From NCBI RefSeq assembly GCF_900105065.1, contig NZ_LT629749.1, positions 1,302,001-1,366,000 of the forward strand: a stretch of DNA of 64,000 bases, read 5' to 3'. Below the pieces are notes generated by a model. It was not told the origin of the DNA and made no database searches. It saw only the letters and a program-made list of their open reading frames with translations. This DNA comes from Friedmanniella luteola (lineage in GTDB: Bacteria > Actinomycetota > Actinomycetes > Propionibacteriales > Propionibacteriaceae). The position numbers and the translations under genes were made by a program. Positions 29,716 through 39,285 of the stretch are shown here, piece by piece (positions within the stretch are counted from its first letter, which is position 1; each line of letters begins with the position of its first letter).

Positions 29716-30219
29716 GTGCCTGACCAGACCACCGCCGAGGAGAAGCTCGCCCGCCTGCGCGAGCTCGTGCTGAACGCCCGGGCCATGCCCATGTCGGCGT
29801 CCTGCGTGGTCAACCGCGGCGAGGTGCTCGCCGCGATCGACGAGGTCATCGACGGCCTCCCCGACGAGATCAGCGACGCCCAGCGCGTCATCGACCGCTC
29901 GCAGGCCAAGATCGCCGAGGGCGAGGCCGAGTCGCAGCGGTTGCTGGCCCAGGCCAAGGACGAGGCGCAGAAGCTCGCTCGCGACAGCCAGATCGTCAAG
30001 GTCGCCGAGGAGCAGGCCGCGAAGATCAAGGCTGACGCGGAGGCGGAGGCGGCGGCGCTCCGGAAGGAGACCGACCTGTTCATCGACTCCCGGATGGCGA
30101 GCTTCGAGTCGGTGCTGCACAAGACCTCGAGCCAGGTCCGGACGGCGCGCAGCCGGCTGGCCGAGCGCAGCAACCTGGACCCCGCCGACCGCGCGAAGGC
30201 GGCCGCGCCGGGTGCTTGA
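29716..30219 (+). CDS. SepIVA-like coiled-coil cell-division protein
   Basis: A 167-residue cytoplasmic protein is dominated by a long coiled coil (about residues 50-150, rich in Ala, Glu, Lys and Gln: AEGEAESQRLLAQAKDEAQK, VAEEQAAKIKADAEAEAAAL). The first 50 residues (LARLRELVLNARAMPMSASCVVNRGEVLAAID) match the conserved DivIVA-like entry of the mycobacterial septum factor SepIVA (Rv2927c family). The gene order coaD/sepIVA/DUF177/rpmF/rnc/mutM parallels the mycobacterial Rv2927c-Rv2924c region. It likely works at the division site with Wag31/FtsZ. GAGGAG precedes GTG 29716 by 5 nt. Confidence 0.82.
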   Translation: MPDQTTAEEKLARLRELVLNARAMPMSASCVVNRGEVLAAIDEVIDGLPDEISDAQRVIDRSQAKIAEGEAESQRLLAQAKDEAQKLARDSQIVKVAEEQAAKIKADAEAEAAALRKETDLFIDSRMASFESVLHKTSSQVRTARSRLAERSNLDPADRAKAAAPGA

Positions 30220-30342
30220 GGCCCGTGGCAGACTGGAGCGCTGCGGGTCCGGCCCGGCCGTTTTGGTCGGGGAGGTCCGCACCCGGTAACGTACGACGTC
30301 GGTCATGACGCTGTCAGGACCGTTCGGCATGGAGGGATCGCG

Positions 30343-30924
30343 ATGGGCTCGCCGCATCGCCCGCTGGACCACCGCTCAGAGCTGGTCCTCGACACCCACG
30401 ACCTGGGTCGTCACGCGGGCGGGATGAAGCAGGTCAGGACGACGGTCGACGCGCCGGACGGGATCGGCACGGTCGTGATCGGGGTACCACCCGGGTCGCC
30501 CGTCGCCCTGGATCTCCGGCTCGAGTCGGTGGTCGAGGGGGTTCTGGTGACCGGGACCGCCACGGTCCACGTGCGCGGGGAGTGCGTCCGCTGCCTCACC
30601 GAGATCTCCGAGACGCTGGAGGTCGACGTGCAGGAGCTGTTCGTGCACCCCGAGAGCGAGGCCACCGAGGAGGAGGCCAGCCGGCTGGAGGACGACCTCG
30701 TCGACCTCGAGCCGCTGATCCGTGACGGTGTGGTGCTCGACCTGCCGTTCCAGCCGTTGTGCCGGGAGGACTGCCAGGGGTTGTGCGTCGAGTGCGGCGC
30801 CAACCTCAACGACGATCCCGAGCACAGCCACGAGGCGTCGGTCGACCCCCGGTGGGAGAAGCTGAGCCGCCTCGACGGCGGCGAGGGCGGATCCTACGAT
30901 GTCCAGAGCCAGTCCCAGAGCTAG
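30343..30924 (+). CDS. DUF177 (YceD) family protein
   Basis: A 193-residue protein of the YceD/DUF177 family, in bacteria almost always upstream of rpmF and in plants linked to 23S rRNA accumulation. The central part has [18 protein letters not shown] (CxxC) and a C-terminal zinc-ribbon-like cluster [18 protein letters not shown], giving several Cys likely to bind metal. An acidic linker ([19 protein letters not shown]) lies between. ATG 30343 follows GGAGGG. It may act in ribosome assembly and is the lead gene of the rpmF-rnc-mutM group. Confidence 0.88.
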   Translation: MGSPHRPLDHRSELVLDTHDLGRHAGGMKQVRTTVDAPDGIGTVVIGVPPGSPVALDLRLESVVEGVLVTGTATVHVRGECVRCLTEISETLEVDVQELFVHPESEATEEEASRLEDDLVDLEPLIRDGVVLDLPFQPLCREDCQGLCVECGANLNDDPEHSHEASVDPRWEKLSRLDGGEGGSYDVQSQSQS

Positions 30925-30968
30925 ATGTGAGTTCTCCACCGCACCGGTGGAGAAGCGAGGAGAGAACC

Positions 30969-31160
30969 GTGGCCGTACCGAAGAGGAAGATGTCGCGCAG
31001 CAACACGCGGCACCGTCGGTCCCAGTGGAAGGCGACCGTGCCGACGCTGGTCACCTGCGCGAACCCGGCCTGCCGCGAGAAGCACCTGCCCCACGTGGCG
31101 TGCCCCTCGTGCGGCCAGTACGGGCCCCGCGCGGCTCGTCGACAGGTCCTCGCGTCCTGA
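30969..31160 (+). CDS. rpmF: 50S ribosomal protein L32
   Basis: The 63-residue protein begins [20 protein letters not shown] and has a zinc site made of CANPAC (C-x4-C) and CPSC, the form common in several actinobacteria. It lies in the peptidyl-transferase/tunnel region of the 50S subunit. GTG at 30969 follows GAGGAG (30956-30961). It sits between DUF177 and rnc as in most bacteria. Confidence 0.96.
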   Translation: MAVPKRKMSRSNTRHRRSQWKATVPTLVTCANPACREKHLPHVACPSCGQYGPRAARRQVLAS

Positions 31161-31174
31161 TCCGGGACGCCAGC

Positions 31175-31912
31175 GTGGGGACGTCGCGCCCCTCGATGGT
31201 CGAGGTGCTGACGCAGCTCGGGATGCAGATCGCTCCCGAGCTGCTCGACCGCGCCCTCACCCACCGCTCGTTCGCCTACGAGCAGGGCGGGCTGCCCACC
31301 AACGAGCGGCTGGAGTTCCTCGGGGACTCCGTCCTCGGGCTCGTGGTCACCGAGCACCTCTTCACGTCCTACCCGGACCTGTCCGAGGGGCAGCTGGCCA
31401 AGCTCCGGGCCGCCGTGGTCAACTCCCGCGCCCTGGCCGAGGTGGCCCGCGGGCTCGACCTCGGCGCCCTGCTGCGGCTCGGCCGTGGTGAGGAGGCGAC
31501 GGGGGGCCGCGACAAGTCCTCGATCCTGGCCGACACGATGGAGGCCGTCATCGGGGCGGTGTTCACCGAGCACGGCATCGACACCGCCCGCGTCTTCGTG
31601 CACCACCTGTTCGACCAGCTGATGGTCGACGTGGCGACGCTCGGCGCCGGTCTGGACTGGAAGACGAGCCTGCAGGAGAGCGCCTCCCTCGCCGGGCTCG
31701 GCGTGCCCGTCTACGAGGTGGTCGAGTCCGGTCCCGACCACGCCAAGACCTTCCAGGCCATGGTGGTGCTCGACCGGCACAGCTACGGCCCCGGCGCCGG
31801 TCGGAACAAGAAGGAGGCGGAGCAGAACGCCGCCGCGCTCGCCTTCGCCGCGCTCCAGGCCGACGCCGCAGCCGCCGCGGGGACCGCTGACACGGCCCCC
31901 GTCACCCGCTGA
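31175..31912 (+). CDS. rnc: Ribonuclease III
   Basis: RNase III cuts double-stranded RNA in rRNA precursors and structured mRNAs; the pnp leader in this window is a plausible target. The catalytic domain has [13 protein letters not shown], the signature [16 protein letters not shown] and the second acidic cluster [15 protein letters not shown]. The C-terminal dsRNA-binding domain has [11 protein letters not shown] and [16 protein letters not shown]. Start is uncertain between GTG 31175 and ATG 31196; both precede the first conserved helix. It overlaps nothing and is followed by mutM after 12 bp. Confidence 0.95.
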   Translation: MGTSRPSMVEVLTQLGMQIAPELLDRALTHRSFAYEQGGLPTNERLEFLGDSVLGLVVTEHLFTSYPDLSEGQLAKLRAAVVNSRALAEVARGLDLGALLRLGRGEEATGGRDKSSILADTMEAVIGAVFTEHGIDTARVFVHHLFDQLMVDVATLGAGLDWKTSLQESASLAGLGVPVYEVVESGPDHAKTFQAMVVLDRHSYGPGAGRNKKEAEQNAAALAFAALQADAAAAAGTADTAPVTR

Positions 31913-31924
31913 CCGGCCCCCCGC

Positions 31925-32785
31925 GTGCCCGAGCTGCCCGAGGTCGAGACCGTCCGCCGTGGCCTGGCGCCCGGCGTGACCGGCCGCACCGTGTCGGCCG
32001 TCCAGGTCCTGCACCCGCGCCCCGTCCGCCGGCACCTCGCCGGACCCGAGCACTTCGCCGCCGTCCTGGTCGGCCGCACGTTCACCGAGCCGCGGCGTCG
32101 CGGCAAGTACCTCTGGTTGCCGTTCGCCGACGGTGACGCCCTGCTGGCCCACCTGGGCATGAGCGGGCAGTTCCGGCTGGATCCCGCTGACGCGCCGCTG
32201 GTCGCCAACACCCGCGTCCTCATCACCTTCGCCGACGGCGACCCGCAGCTCCGCTTCGTCGACCAGCGGATGTTCGGCGGGCTGTCGCTGTCCCCGGGCG
32301 GCGCCGAGCTGCCGGCCGAGGTCGCCCACATCGGCCGCGACCCCTTCGACGAGGCGTTCGACCTCGAGGGGACCGCCCGCCGGATGCGGTCCAGGCGGAC
32401 CGGGGTGAAGCGCGCCCTCCTCGACCAGACGCTGGTGTCGGGCATCGGCAACATCTACGCCGACGAGGCGCTGTGGCGGGCCCGCACCCACTACGCCCGC
32501 GCGACGGCCAACCTCGGGCAGGCGCAGGCGCGGGCGGTCCTCACCGCCGCGCGCGACGTGATGGCCGGCGCGCTGGAGCAGGGCGGCACCTCCTTCGACG
32601 CGCTCTACGTCAACGTCAACGGCTCCAGCGGCTACTTCGACCGCTCGCTGGCGGTGTACGGGCAGGAGGGCCGGCCGTGCCCGCGCTGCGGCACGCCGGT
32701 CCGGCGGGAGGCGTTCATGAACCGGTCCGCCTTCCGCTGCCCCCGCTGCCAGCGCACCCCGTCGGGTGCCTCGTTCGGTGGCTGA
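31925..32785 (+). CDS. mutM: Formamidopyrimidine-DNA glycosylase (Fpg/MutM)
   Basis: MutM removes 8-oxoguanine and formamidopyrimidines and cuts the resulting abasic site. The N-terminus [13 protein letters not shown] gives the catalytic Pro after Met removal and the essential Glu. [18 protein letters not shown] carries the conserved Lys, [14 protein letters not shown] the helix-two-turn-helix, and the C-terminal zinc finger [10 protein letters not shown]...CPRCQR is complete. 286 residues. It is the usual partner after rnc in actinobacteria. Confidence 0.96.
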   Translation: MPELPEVETVRRGLAPGVTGRTVSAVQVLHPRPVRRHLAGPEHFAAVLVGRTFTEPRRRGKYLWLPFADGDALLAHLGMSGQFRLDPADAPLVANTRVLITFADGDPQLRFVDQRMFGGLSLSPGGAELPAEVAHIGRDPFDEAFDLEGTARRMRSRRTGVKRALLDQTLVSGIGNIYADEALWRARTHYARATANLGQAQARAVLTAARDVMAGALEQGGTSFDALYVNVNGSSGYFDRSLAVYGQEGRPCPRCGTPVRREAFMNRSAFRCPRCQRTPSGASFGG

Positions 32786-32864
32786 AGCCGGTGGCGGCCC
32801 GGCGCGCCGGTCGCCGCGCGCCCGCGCTCGGCGGGACAGCCGCCGCGGGTATCCTCATCCGATC

Positions 32865-33485
32865 GTGGAGCGACTAAGGAACTACCTGTTCGTCCGGCAC
32901 GGCCACAACTGGATCCTCCTGCTCCGGTTCGGCCTGGTGGGCGGGTCCGGCGTGCTCGTGAACCTGCTCGTGGTCGTCCTGTGCAACAAGCTCGGGCCCG
33001 ACGAGGACAGCGTCTTCCTGGGGCTGCCGGTCACCGACTTCAACATCCGCTGGTACCACGTCTTCGCCACCATCGCGTTCGTCGTGGCCAACCTCTGGAA
33101 CTTCCAGCTCAACCGCCGCTACACCTTCCGCAGCACCGAGCACGCCGGCTGGTTCGGTGAGTACGTGCCCTTCATGGCCGTCGGGCTGCTGGCGCACGTG
33201 GTCGGCCTGGGCATCCTCACCCTGCTCCTGCACCCCGGCTCCTGGCTGTCGCTGTCGCCGACGTTCTTCGACGACTCCTCCGGCTTCCGGACCCGGCTGT
33301 ACTGGGCCCAGCTCATCCAGATCATCGTCACCACCCCGGTCTCGTTCGTGCTGAACAAGCTGTGGACGTTCTCCGCGGTCCGCAGCCGGCCCGGCCTGCC
33401 GCCCGTCGACGGCCCGGCCGACGACGCCGGTGACGGTTCGGTCGAGGCTGCGGCGGCGCACGCCCGGCACGCCCGGCGCCCCTGA
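32865..33485 (+). CDS. GtrA family membrane protein
   Basis: A 206-residue protein with four predicted membrane spans in the GtrA pattern (LLRFGLVGGSGVLVNLLVVV, IAFVVANLWNFQLNRRYTF, VPFMAVGLLAHVVGLGI, IIVTTPVSFVLNKLWTF). GtrA proteins are thought to flip polyprenol-linked sugars or bind such lipids for cell-wall glycosylation. The cytoplasmic C-tail is Ala/Asp-rich. GTG 32865 is 9 nt after TATCCT (32850-32855). No glycosyltransferase partner lies next to it, so its pathway is unclear. Confidence 0.85.
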   Translation: MERLRNYLFVRHGHNWILLLRFGLVGGSGVLVNLLVVVLCNKLGPDEDSVFLGLPVTDFNIRWYHVFATIAFVVANLWNFQLNRRYTFRSTEHAGWFGEYVPFMAVGLLAHVVGLGILTLLLHPGSWLSLSPTFFDDSSGFRTRLYWAQLIQIIVTTPVSFVLNKLWTFSAVRSRPGLPPVDGPADDAGDGSVEAAAAHARHARRP

Positions 33486-33544
33486 CCCGCCGCGTCACCG
33501 GCGCCCGCGGGGAGGGGGCCGTCGGCCCGGGGCCGGGCGTGTCC

Positions 33545-33557
33545 TAGGTTCTCCCGC
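33545..33557 (+). promoter_or_regulatory. Leaderless -10 box of the amino-acid permease gene
   Basis: TAGGTT at 33545-33550 is 7 nt before the ATG, placing transcription start on the start codon. No Shine-Dalgarno is present, consistent with leaderless translation. Confidence 0.5.
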
Positions 33558-35063
33558 ATGGCACCCAAGGCCGGTCTCCTGCGGACCAAGGACATCGACG
33601 ACGTCCTCCACCAGAACGACGACGAGGGGGTGGGTGAGGCCCGTCCCGGACTCAGCCGGCGGCTCCGGGCCCGCGACCTGATGGGCTTCGGCATCGGGAT
33701 CGTCATCGGCACCGGGATCTTCACCCTGACCGGCGTGCAGGCGAAGAACAACGCCGGCCCCGGGATCGTCATCAGCTTCGTCGTCGCCGGGGTGGTCAGC
33801 CTGCTGGCCGCGCTCTGCTACGCCGAGCTGGCCGCCGCCGTGCCCACCGCGGGCAGCTCCTACACCTACGCCTACACGACCATCGGCGAGATCTTCGCCT
33901 GGGTGATCGCCTGGGACCTGATCCTCGAGTTCAGCCTCGGCGCCGCCGTGGTGGCCCGGGGCTGGTCGGGCTACCTGCAGGAGGCGTTCGGGCTGCCGCA
34001 GGCCTACTTCGGGGAGGAGGGCTCGGTGGTCAACCTCGGCGCGGTGGCGATCGTGCTCGTGCTCGGGGTGGTCGCCATGGTGGGCATCCGGGAGTCGAAG
34101 TGGGTGACGAACGCGCTGGTCGTCATCAAGGTCGCGGTCTGCCTCTTCGTCATCGTCGTCGGGGCCTTCTTCGTCAAGGCCGCCAACCTGGTGCCGTTCA
34201 TCCCGCCCAGCGCCCCGCCCGCCGAGGGGGCCACCAGCCGGCTGCAGCAGCCGCTGTGGCAGTTCGCGTCCGGCATCGAGCCGGCGGCCTTCGGCGTCCC
34301 CGGCCTGCTGGTGGCCGCCGCCGTCGTGTTCTTCGCCTACTCCGGCTTCGAGGCGGTCGCCAACCTGGGCGAGGAGAGCCGGGACCCGGCCAAGGACATG
34401 CCGCGCGGCCTCCTCGGGACGCTGCTGATCTGCACCGTGCTCTACGTCGGGGTCTGCCTCGTGCTCACGGGGATGGTGAGGTACACCGACCTCAGCGAGG
34501 GGGCGCCGCTCTCCGACGCCTTCAACCAGGTGGGGCTCGGCTGGGCCGGCCTGCTGATCGGCATCGCGGCGGTCGCCGGGCTCACCTCGGTGATCCTCGT
34601 CGACATCGTCGCGGTCGGCAGGATCGGCTTCGCCGTCAGCCGCGACGGGCTGCTGCCGCCGTCCATCGGCAAGGTCCACCCGCGGTGGCGGACGCCGTAC
34701 CGGTTCACGGCTGTGGCCACCGTCGTCATCGCCGTCTTCGCCGCGTTCGTGCCGCTGGCGACGCTGGCCGAGATGGTCAGCATCGGCACGCTGTTCGCGT
34801 TCTTCGTGGTCTCCCTCGCCGTCGCCGTGCTGCGCCGGACGAAGCCGGGCCTGCGCCGACCGTTCAAGACCCCGCAGGTGCCGCTGCTGCCGATCGTGTC
34901 CGCGCTGCTCTGCCTGGCCCTGATGTCCAGCCTGGCGGTGGAGACCTGGCTGCGCTTCCTCGTCTGGCTCGCCGTCGGGCTGGCCATCTACCTCCTCTAC
35001 GGGCGGCGGCACGCCACGCTCGCGGGGCGCCGGCCCGACGAGGGCGCGGGGGCCGGGGCCTGA
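33558..35063 (+). CDS. Amino acid permease, cationic amino acid transporter (CAT) type
   Basis: A 501-residue APC-superfamily permease with about twelve spans. The first span has the substrate-binding GIGIVIGTGIFTLTGVQA, followed by GPGIVISFVVAGVVSLLAAL and the family motif CYAELAAAVPTAGSSYTYAY. Later parts include VVFFAYSGFEAVANLGEES and FAVSRDGLLPPSIGKVHPRW. This matches the CAT/YfnA subfamily, which imports cationic or broad amino acids by proton symport or exchange. Substrate cannot be fixed from sequence. It stands alone between GtrA and smc. Confidence 0.9.
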   Translation: MAPKAGLLRTKDIDDVLHQNDDEGVGEARPGLSRRLRARDLMGFGIGIVIGTGIFTLTGVQAKNNAGPGIVISFVVAGVVSLLAALCYAELAAAVPTAGSSYTYAYTTIGEIFAWVIAWDLILEFSLGAAVVARGWSGYLQEAFGLPQAYFGEEGSVVNLGAVAIVLVLGVVAMVGIRESKWVTNALVVIKVAVCLFVIVVGAFFVKAANLVPFIPPSAPPAEGATSRLQQPLWQFASGIEPAAFGVPGLLVAAAVVFFAYSGFEAVANLGEESRDPAKDMPRGLLGTLLICTVLYVGVCLVLTGMVRYTDLSEGAPLSDAFNQVGLGWAGLLIGIAAVAGLTSVILVDIVAVGRIGFAVSRDGLLPPSIGKVHPRWRTPYRFTAVATVVIAVFAAFVPLATLAEMVSIGTLFAFFVVSLAVAVLRRTKPGLRRPFKTPQVPLLPIVSALLCLALMSSLAVETWLRFLVWLAVGLAIYLLYGRRHATLAGRRPDEGAGAGA

Positions 35064-35197
35064 GGCGCGGGCACGCCGTCGCGGCTGCCGGGGACGCCGG
35101 GCCCGCTCGGTTACAGTGAGCGCGCCTTCCCGCGGCATGTCCTGACCGATCCGGCGCCCTCCGACCTCCGGGCCCGGAGATGGCTGAAAGGTCGACG

Positions 35198-38100
35198 TTG
35201 TACCTCAAGAGCCTGACCCTGCGGGGCTTCAAGTCGTTCGCCTCGGCGACGACCCTGAACTTCGAGCCGGGCATCACCTGCGTGGTCGGCCCCAACGGCT
35301 CGGGCAAGTCCAACGTCGTCGACGCCCTGAGCTGGGTGATGGGCGAGCAGGGTGCCAAGTCGCTGCGCGGCGGCAAGATGGAGGACGTCATCTTCGCCGG
35401 GACGTCCGGGCGTGCGCCGCTGGGCCGGGCCGAGGTCGCGCTGACCATCGACAACACCGACGGCGCGCTGCCGATCGACTACACCGAGGTCACGATCAGC
35501 CGGACCATGTTCCGCAACGGCGGCTCCGAGTACGCGATCAACGGCTCCGCCGCCCGGCTGATGGACGTCCAGGACCTGCTCAGCGACTCCGGCATCGGCC
35601 GCGAGATGCACGTCATCGTCGGCCAGGGCCAGCTGGACGGCATCCTGCAGGCGACGCCCGAGGGCCGCCGCGGGTTCATCGAGGAGGCCGCGGGCGTCCT
35701 CAAGCACCGCAAGCGCAAGGAGAAGGCGCTCCGCAAGCTGGAGACCTGCGAGGTCAACCTCAACCGGCTCTCCGACCTGATCGCCGAGATCCGCCGCCAG
35801 CTCAAGCCGCTCGGCCGCCAGGCCGACGTCGCCCGCCGCGCCGCCGTCATCCAGGCGGACCTGCGGGACGCCCGCGCCCGGCTGCTGGCCGACGACCTGG
35901 TGCAGGCCACGCTGGCGCTGGAGTCCGAGCTGGCCGACGAGCGGGCGCTGCGCGAGCGCCGGGCGCAGCTGGAGCAGGCGCTCGAGGACGCCCGGGAGCG
36001 CGAGATCGCCGCCGAGGAGTCCGTCCGTGCCGCGTCGCCGGCGCTCACCGCCGCCCAGGAGACCTGGTACGGCCTCGCCGCGCTGCGGGAGCGGGTGGCC
36101 AGCACCGTCTCGATCGCCCGCGAACGGGTCCGCAACGCCGCGTCCGACCCCGGCGAGACGCGCACCGGCCGCGACCCGGACGACCTGGAGCGGGAGGCGG
36201 CCGCCGTCGCCGAGCAGGAGCGCGAGCTGGACGCCCAGGTGGCCGTCCGCGCCGAGGCGCTGACCCGGGCCTCGGCCGAGCGCGCCGCCACCGAGGAGGC
36301 CCACCGGACCGAGGAGGCCCGGCTGACGGCGCTGCTGCGGGCCGCGGCCGACCGGCGGGAGGGCCTGGCGCGGCTGACCGGTCAGGTCAACACGCTCCGC
36401 AGCCGGGCCGAGGCGGCCGAGGCCGAGATCGGCCGGCTGACGGCGGCGTCCGCGCAGGCGCAGGAGCGCGCCGAGCAGGCGTCGCGCGCGTTCACCGCCC
36501 TGGAGAGCCGGGTGGCCGGCCTCGACGACGGCGAGCTGGGCCTGGACGCCGACCACGAGAGCGCCGTCGAGGCGCAGGAGGCCGTGCGCGCCGAGCTGGC
36601 CGAGGTCCGCCGGCAGGAGGCCGCCGCCACCCAGGAGCGGGCCGCCCTCGCGGCCCGGGTCGAGGCGCTCGCGGTCGGCCTGCAGCGCAAGGACGCGGCG
36701 GCCGCCCTGCTGGCCGACGGCGTGCCGGTCGACGGGCTGCTGGGGGCCGTCGCCGCCCTGGTGGAGGTCGAGGCCGGCTTCGAGGTCGCCGTCGCGGCCG
36801 CTCTCGGCCGGACCGCCGACGCGGTCGCGGTCGCGGGCGCCGAGTCCGCGCTGGCCGCCGTCGCCCACCTCAAGGCCGAGGACCTCGGCCGCGCCGCCCT
36901 GCTGGTCGCCGGCCCGTCGACCGGGCCCGCGGCACCGTGGCCCGACCTGGCGGACGGCGCCCGCTACGCCGTCGACGTCGTCCGGGTCGCCGACACCCTG
37001 CGCCCGGCGCTCACCGCGGTGCTCGAGCGGGTGGCGCTGGTCGAGGACCTCGACGCCGCCCGTCGGCTCGTCGCCGCGCACCCGGTGCTGACCGCCGTCA
37101 CCCGGGACGGTGACGTGCTGGCGGCCGCCACCGCCGCCGGGGGCTCGAGCGCGCAGCCCAGCCTGATCGAGCTGCAGGCCGCCGTCGACGACGCCGAGCG
37201 CCGGCTCGCCGAGGCGGGTCACACCGCCGACCGGCTCCGGTTCGTGCAGAGCCAGCTGGAGGAGCGCCGGCGGGCCGCGGACGAGGCCGTGGAGGTGGCG
37301 CTGGAGAAGCTGCACGAGTCCGACGCCGTGGTGACGGCCCTGGCCGAGGAGCTGGGGCAGCTGAGCAGCACGGCCCGTTCGGCGAGCGGGGAGGCCGACC
37401 GGCTGCGGCAGGCCATCGGGCAGGCCGAGGCCGCCCGGGACCGCGACGTCGCCGGGCTGGCCGAGCTGGAGCAGCGGCTGGCGCTGGCGGCGTCCAGCCA
37501 GGACGAGCCCGAGCCGGACCCGGTCGAGCGGGACCGGCTGGCCGAGGCGGCCCGCCGGGCCCGCGGCGCGGAGATGGACGCGCGGCTCGCGCTGCGGACC
37601 CAGGAGGAGCGGGCGCGGTCGCTGGCCGGCCGGGCCGACGCCCTGCGGAGGGCCGCGGAGAACGAGCGCCAGGCCCGGGCCCGCGCCCAGGCCCGGCGCG
37701 AGCGCCTGCAGCGGGAGGCCCGGGAGGCGACCGCGGTGCAGACCGCCGGCACCTACCTGGCCGCGCAGCTGGAGCGCTCGCTGGCCCGTGCGGCCGCCGC
37801 CCGCAGCGAGGCCGAGGCGGCGCGCTCCGAGGCCGAGGCGGCGCTGCGCACCGTCCGCGCCGACGTGCGCTCCCTCGGCAGCCAGTTCGAGCAGCTGGTG
37901 GACGCCGTGCACCGCGACGAGCTGGCCCGTGCCGAGCAGCGGATGCGCGTCGACGCGCTGACCGAGAAGGCGATGGTCGAGGTCGGCCTGGAGGCGGAGG
38001 CCCTGATGGCCGACTACGGCCCCGACCGGCCCGTCCCGGTGCTGGCCCGGCCCGACGGCACCGCCCTCGGGCCCGACGACGAGCAGCCGCCGCCCGTGCC

Positions 38101-38770
38101 CTACGTCCGCGACGTGCAGCAGGCCCGGTTCCGCAAGGCCGAACGGGCCATCGCCGCGCTCGGCCGGGTCAACCCGCTGGCGCTGGAGGAGTTCGACGCG
38201 ATGGAGGAGCGCCACCAGTTCCTCGCCGAGCAGCTCGAGGACCTCCGCCGGACCCGCAAGGACCTGCTCGACATCATCGCCGACGTCGACACCCGGGTGG
38301 AGCAGGTCTTCGCGGAGGCCTACGCCGACGTCGAGGCCGCCTTCGTGCGGGTGTTCGCGCGGCTCTTCCCGGGCGGCGAGGGCCGACTGGTGCTGACCGA
38401 GCCCGGCAACTGGCTCACCACCGGCGTCGACGTCGAGGCCCGGCCGCCGGGCAAGAAGGTCAAGCGGCTGTCCCTGCTGTCGGGCGGCGAGCGCTCGCTG
38501 GTCGCGGTCGCCTTCCTGGTCTCGCTGTTCATCGCGCGGCCGAGCCCGTTCTACATCCTCGACGAGGTCGAGGCCGCCCTGGACGACACCAACCTCGGCC
38601 GGCTGCTGGAGATCTACGAGGAGCTGCGGACCAACAGCCAGCTGCTGGTGATCACCCACCAGAAGCGGACGATGGAGATCGCCGACGCCCTCTACGGCGT
38701 CACCATGCGCGGGGACGGCGTCTCCGCTGTCATCTCCCAGCGCCTGCGCGAGACGGAGTCGGTGGCCTGA
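35198..38770 (+). CDS. smc: Chromosome segregation ATPase Smc
   Basis: Smc dimers with ScpA/ScpB extrude DNA loops and organise newly replicated origins. The N-terminal head has Walker A GPNGSGKSN near residue 31 and the Q-loop/GRQADVAR segment. Long coiled-coil arms flank a hinge near residues 480-640 (DGLLGAVAALVEVEAGFEVA). The C-terminal head has signature LSGGERS near 1093 and Walker B YILDEVEAALDD near 1120. TTG at 35198, 6 nt after GAAAGG, gives the canonical start YLKSLTLRGFKSFA; an ATG at 35180 adds six residues without a good ribosome site. TACAGT at 35112-35117 is a possible -10. ScpAB are not in the window. Confidence 0.96.
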   Translation: MYLKSLTLRGFKSFASATTLNFEPGITCVVGPNGSGKSNVVDALSWVMGEQGAKSLRGGKMEDVIFAGTSGRAPLGRAEVALTIDNTDGALPIDYTEVTISRTMFRNGGSEYAINGSAARLMDVQDLLSDSGIGREMHVIVGQGQLDGILQATPEGRRGFIEEAAGVLKHRKRKEKALRKLETCEVNLNRLSDLIAEIRRQLKPLGRQADVARRAAVIQADLRDARARLLADDLVQATLALESELADERALRERRAQLEQALEDAREREIAAEESVRAASPALTAAQETWYGLAALRERVASTVSIARERVRNAASDPGETRTGRDPDDLEREAAAVAEQERELDAQVAVRAEALTRASAERAATEEAHRTEEARLTALLRAAADRREGLARLTGQVNTLRSRAEAAEAEIGRLTAASAQAQERAEQASRAFTALESRVAGLDDGELGLDADHESAVEAQEAVRAELAEVRRQEAAATQERAALAARVEALAVGLQRKDAAAALLADGVPVDGLLGAVAALVEVEAGFEVAVAAALGRTADAVAVAGAESALAAVAHLKAEDLGRAALLVAGPSTGPAAPWPDLADGARYAVDVVRVADTLRPALTAVLERVALVEDLDAARRLVAAHPVLTAVTRDGDVLAAATAAGGSSAQPSLIELQAAVDDAERRLAEAGHTADRLRFVQSQLEERRRAADEAVEVALEKLHESDAVVTALAEELGQLSSTARSASGEADRLRQAIGQAEAARDRDVAGLAELEQRLALAASSQDEPEPDPVERDRLAEAARRARGAEMDARLALRTQEERARSLAGRADALRRAAENERQARARAQARRERLQREAREATAVQTAGTYLAAQLERSLARAAAARSEAEAARSEAEAALRTVRADVRSLGSQFEQLVDAVHRDELARAEQRMRVDALTEKAMVEVGLEAEALMADYGPDRPVPVLARPDGTALGPDDEQPPPVPYVRDVQQARFRKAERAIAALGRVNPLALEEFDAMEERHQFLAEQLEDLRRTRKDLLDIIADVDTRVEQVFAEAYADVEAAFVRVFARLFPGGEGRLVLTEPGNWLTTGVDVEARPPGKKVKRLSLLSGGERSLVAVAFLVSLFIARPSPFYILDEVEAALDDTNLGRLLEIYEELRTNSQLLVITHQKRTMEIADALYGVTMRGDGVSAVISQRLRETESVA

Positions 38771-38793
38771 CCCCGCGGCCTGGGCCCGTCGGA

Positions 38794-38890
38794 GGCCTTT
38801 CGACCAGCTCAGGGCGCGGACGGCGCGCGCGGCCTCGACCCGCCCCCGCGGTCCGAGCCCCACCCTGCGGACTGAGCCTGCCGAAGGCCC
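38794..38890. repeat. Two degenerate copies of the CCCTGAGC repeat after smc
   Basis: 38794-38814 (GGCCTTTCGACCAGCTCAGG and one more base) is the inverted form of the repeat seen at 20573. 38869-38890 (ACTGAGCCTGCCGAAGGCCC at its core) is a forward copy with changes. They face each other about 55 bp apart in the smc 3' region. Confidence 0.6.
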
Positions 38891-39022
38891 CCGCGGACCG
38901 TTACCCGATCGAGAGCCCGACGGGCCGTGCGGCGCCGCGCGCGGGCCGGCGGCGGCCGTGACCATGGGACCGCACGACAGTTCCTTCCCCGGACGCTGTC
39001 CGACTGTCTGAGAGGCTCGTCC

Positions 39023-39214
39023 ATGACTGCCATCGTCCTGGCCATGCTCGTCATCCTGGCCGTCGTCGCCGGCACCGCCGGTGTCGTCGTCGTCGGCATC
39101 GAGGGGCGGTTCAAGGACCGCGCCCCCCGGGTCGCGGACCGGATGGCCCGCGCGGCCCAGCACCTCAACGGCGACGGCACCCCGCCGAAGGCCTTCCAGC
39201 GCCTGCTCTCCTGA
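39023..39214 (+). CDS. Small single-span membrane protein between smc and ftsY
   Basis: A 63-residue protein has an N-terminal membrane span (TAIVLAMLVILAVVAGTAGV and three more hydrophobic residues) and a basic, cytoplasmic-looking tail (GRFKDRAPRVADRMARAAQH) ending PPKAFQRLLS. AGAGG lies 9 nt before the ATG at 39023. I do not recognise a named family. Position directly before ftsY, whose product also starts with a membrane span, makes a role at the membrane possible, but this is only context. Confidence 0.7.
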   Translation: MTAIVLAMLVILAVVAGTAGVVVVGIEGRFKDRAPRVADRMARAAQHLNGDGTPPKAFQRLLS

Positions 39215-39273
39215 GCCGCGGCGGGCCCGCTCCGGGCGCGTCCGCGGGAGCGGGGCCCTGCGCCGCGCGCCCC

Positions 39274-39285
39274 TAGGATGACCCG
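39274..39285 (+). promoter_or_regulatory. Leaderless -10 box of ftsY
   Basis: TAGGAT at 39274-39279 lies 6 nt before the GTG at 39286, with no Shine-Dalgarno between. Confidence 0.5.
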
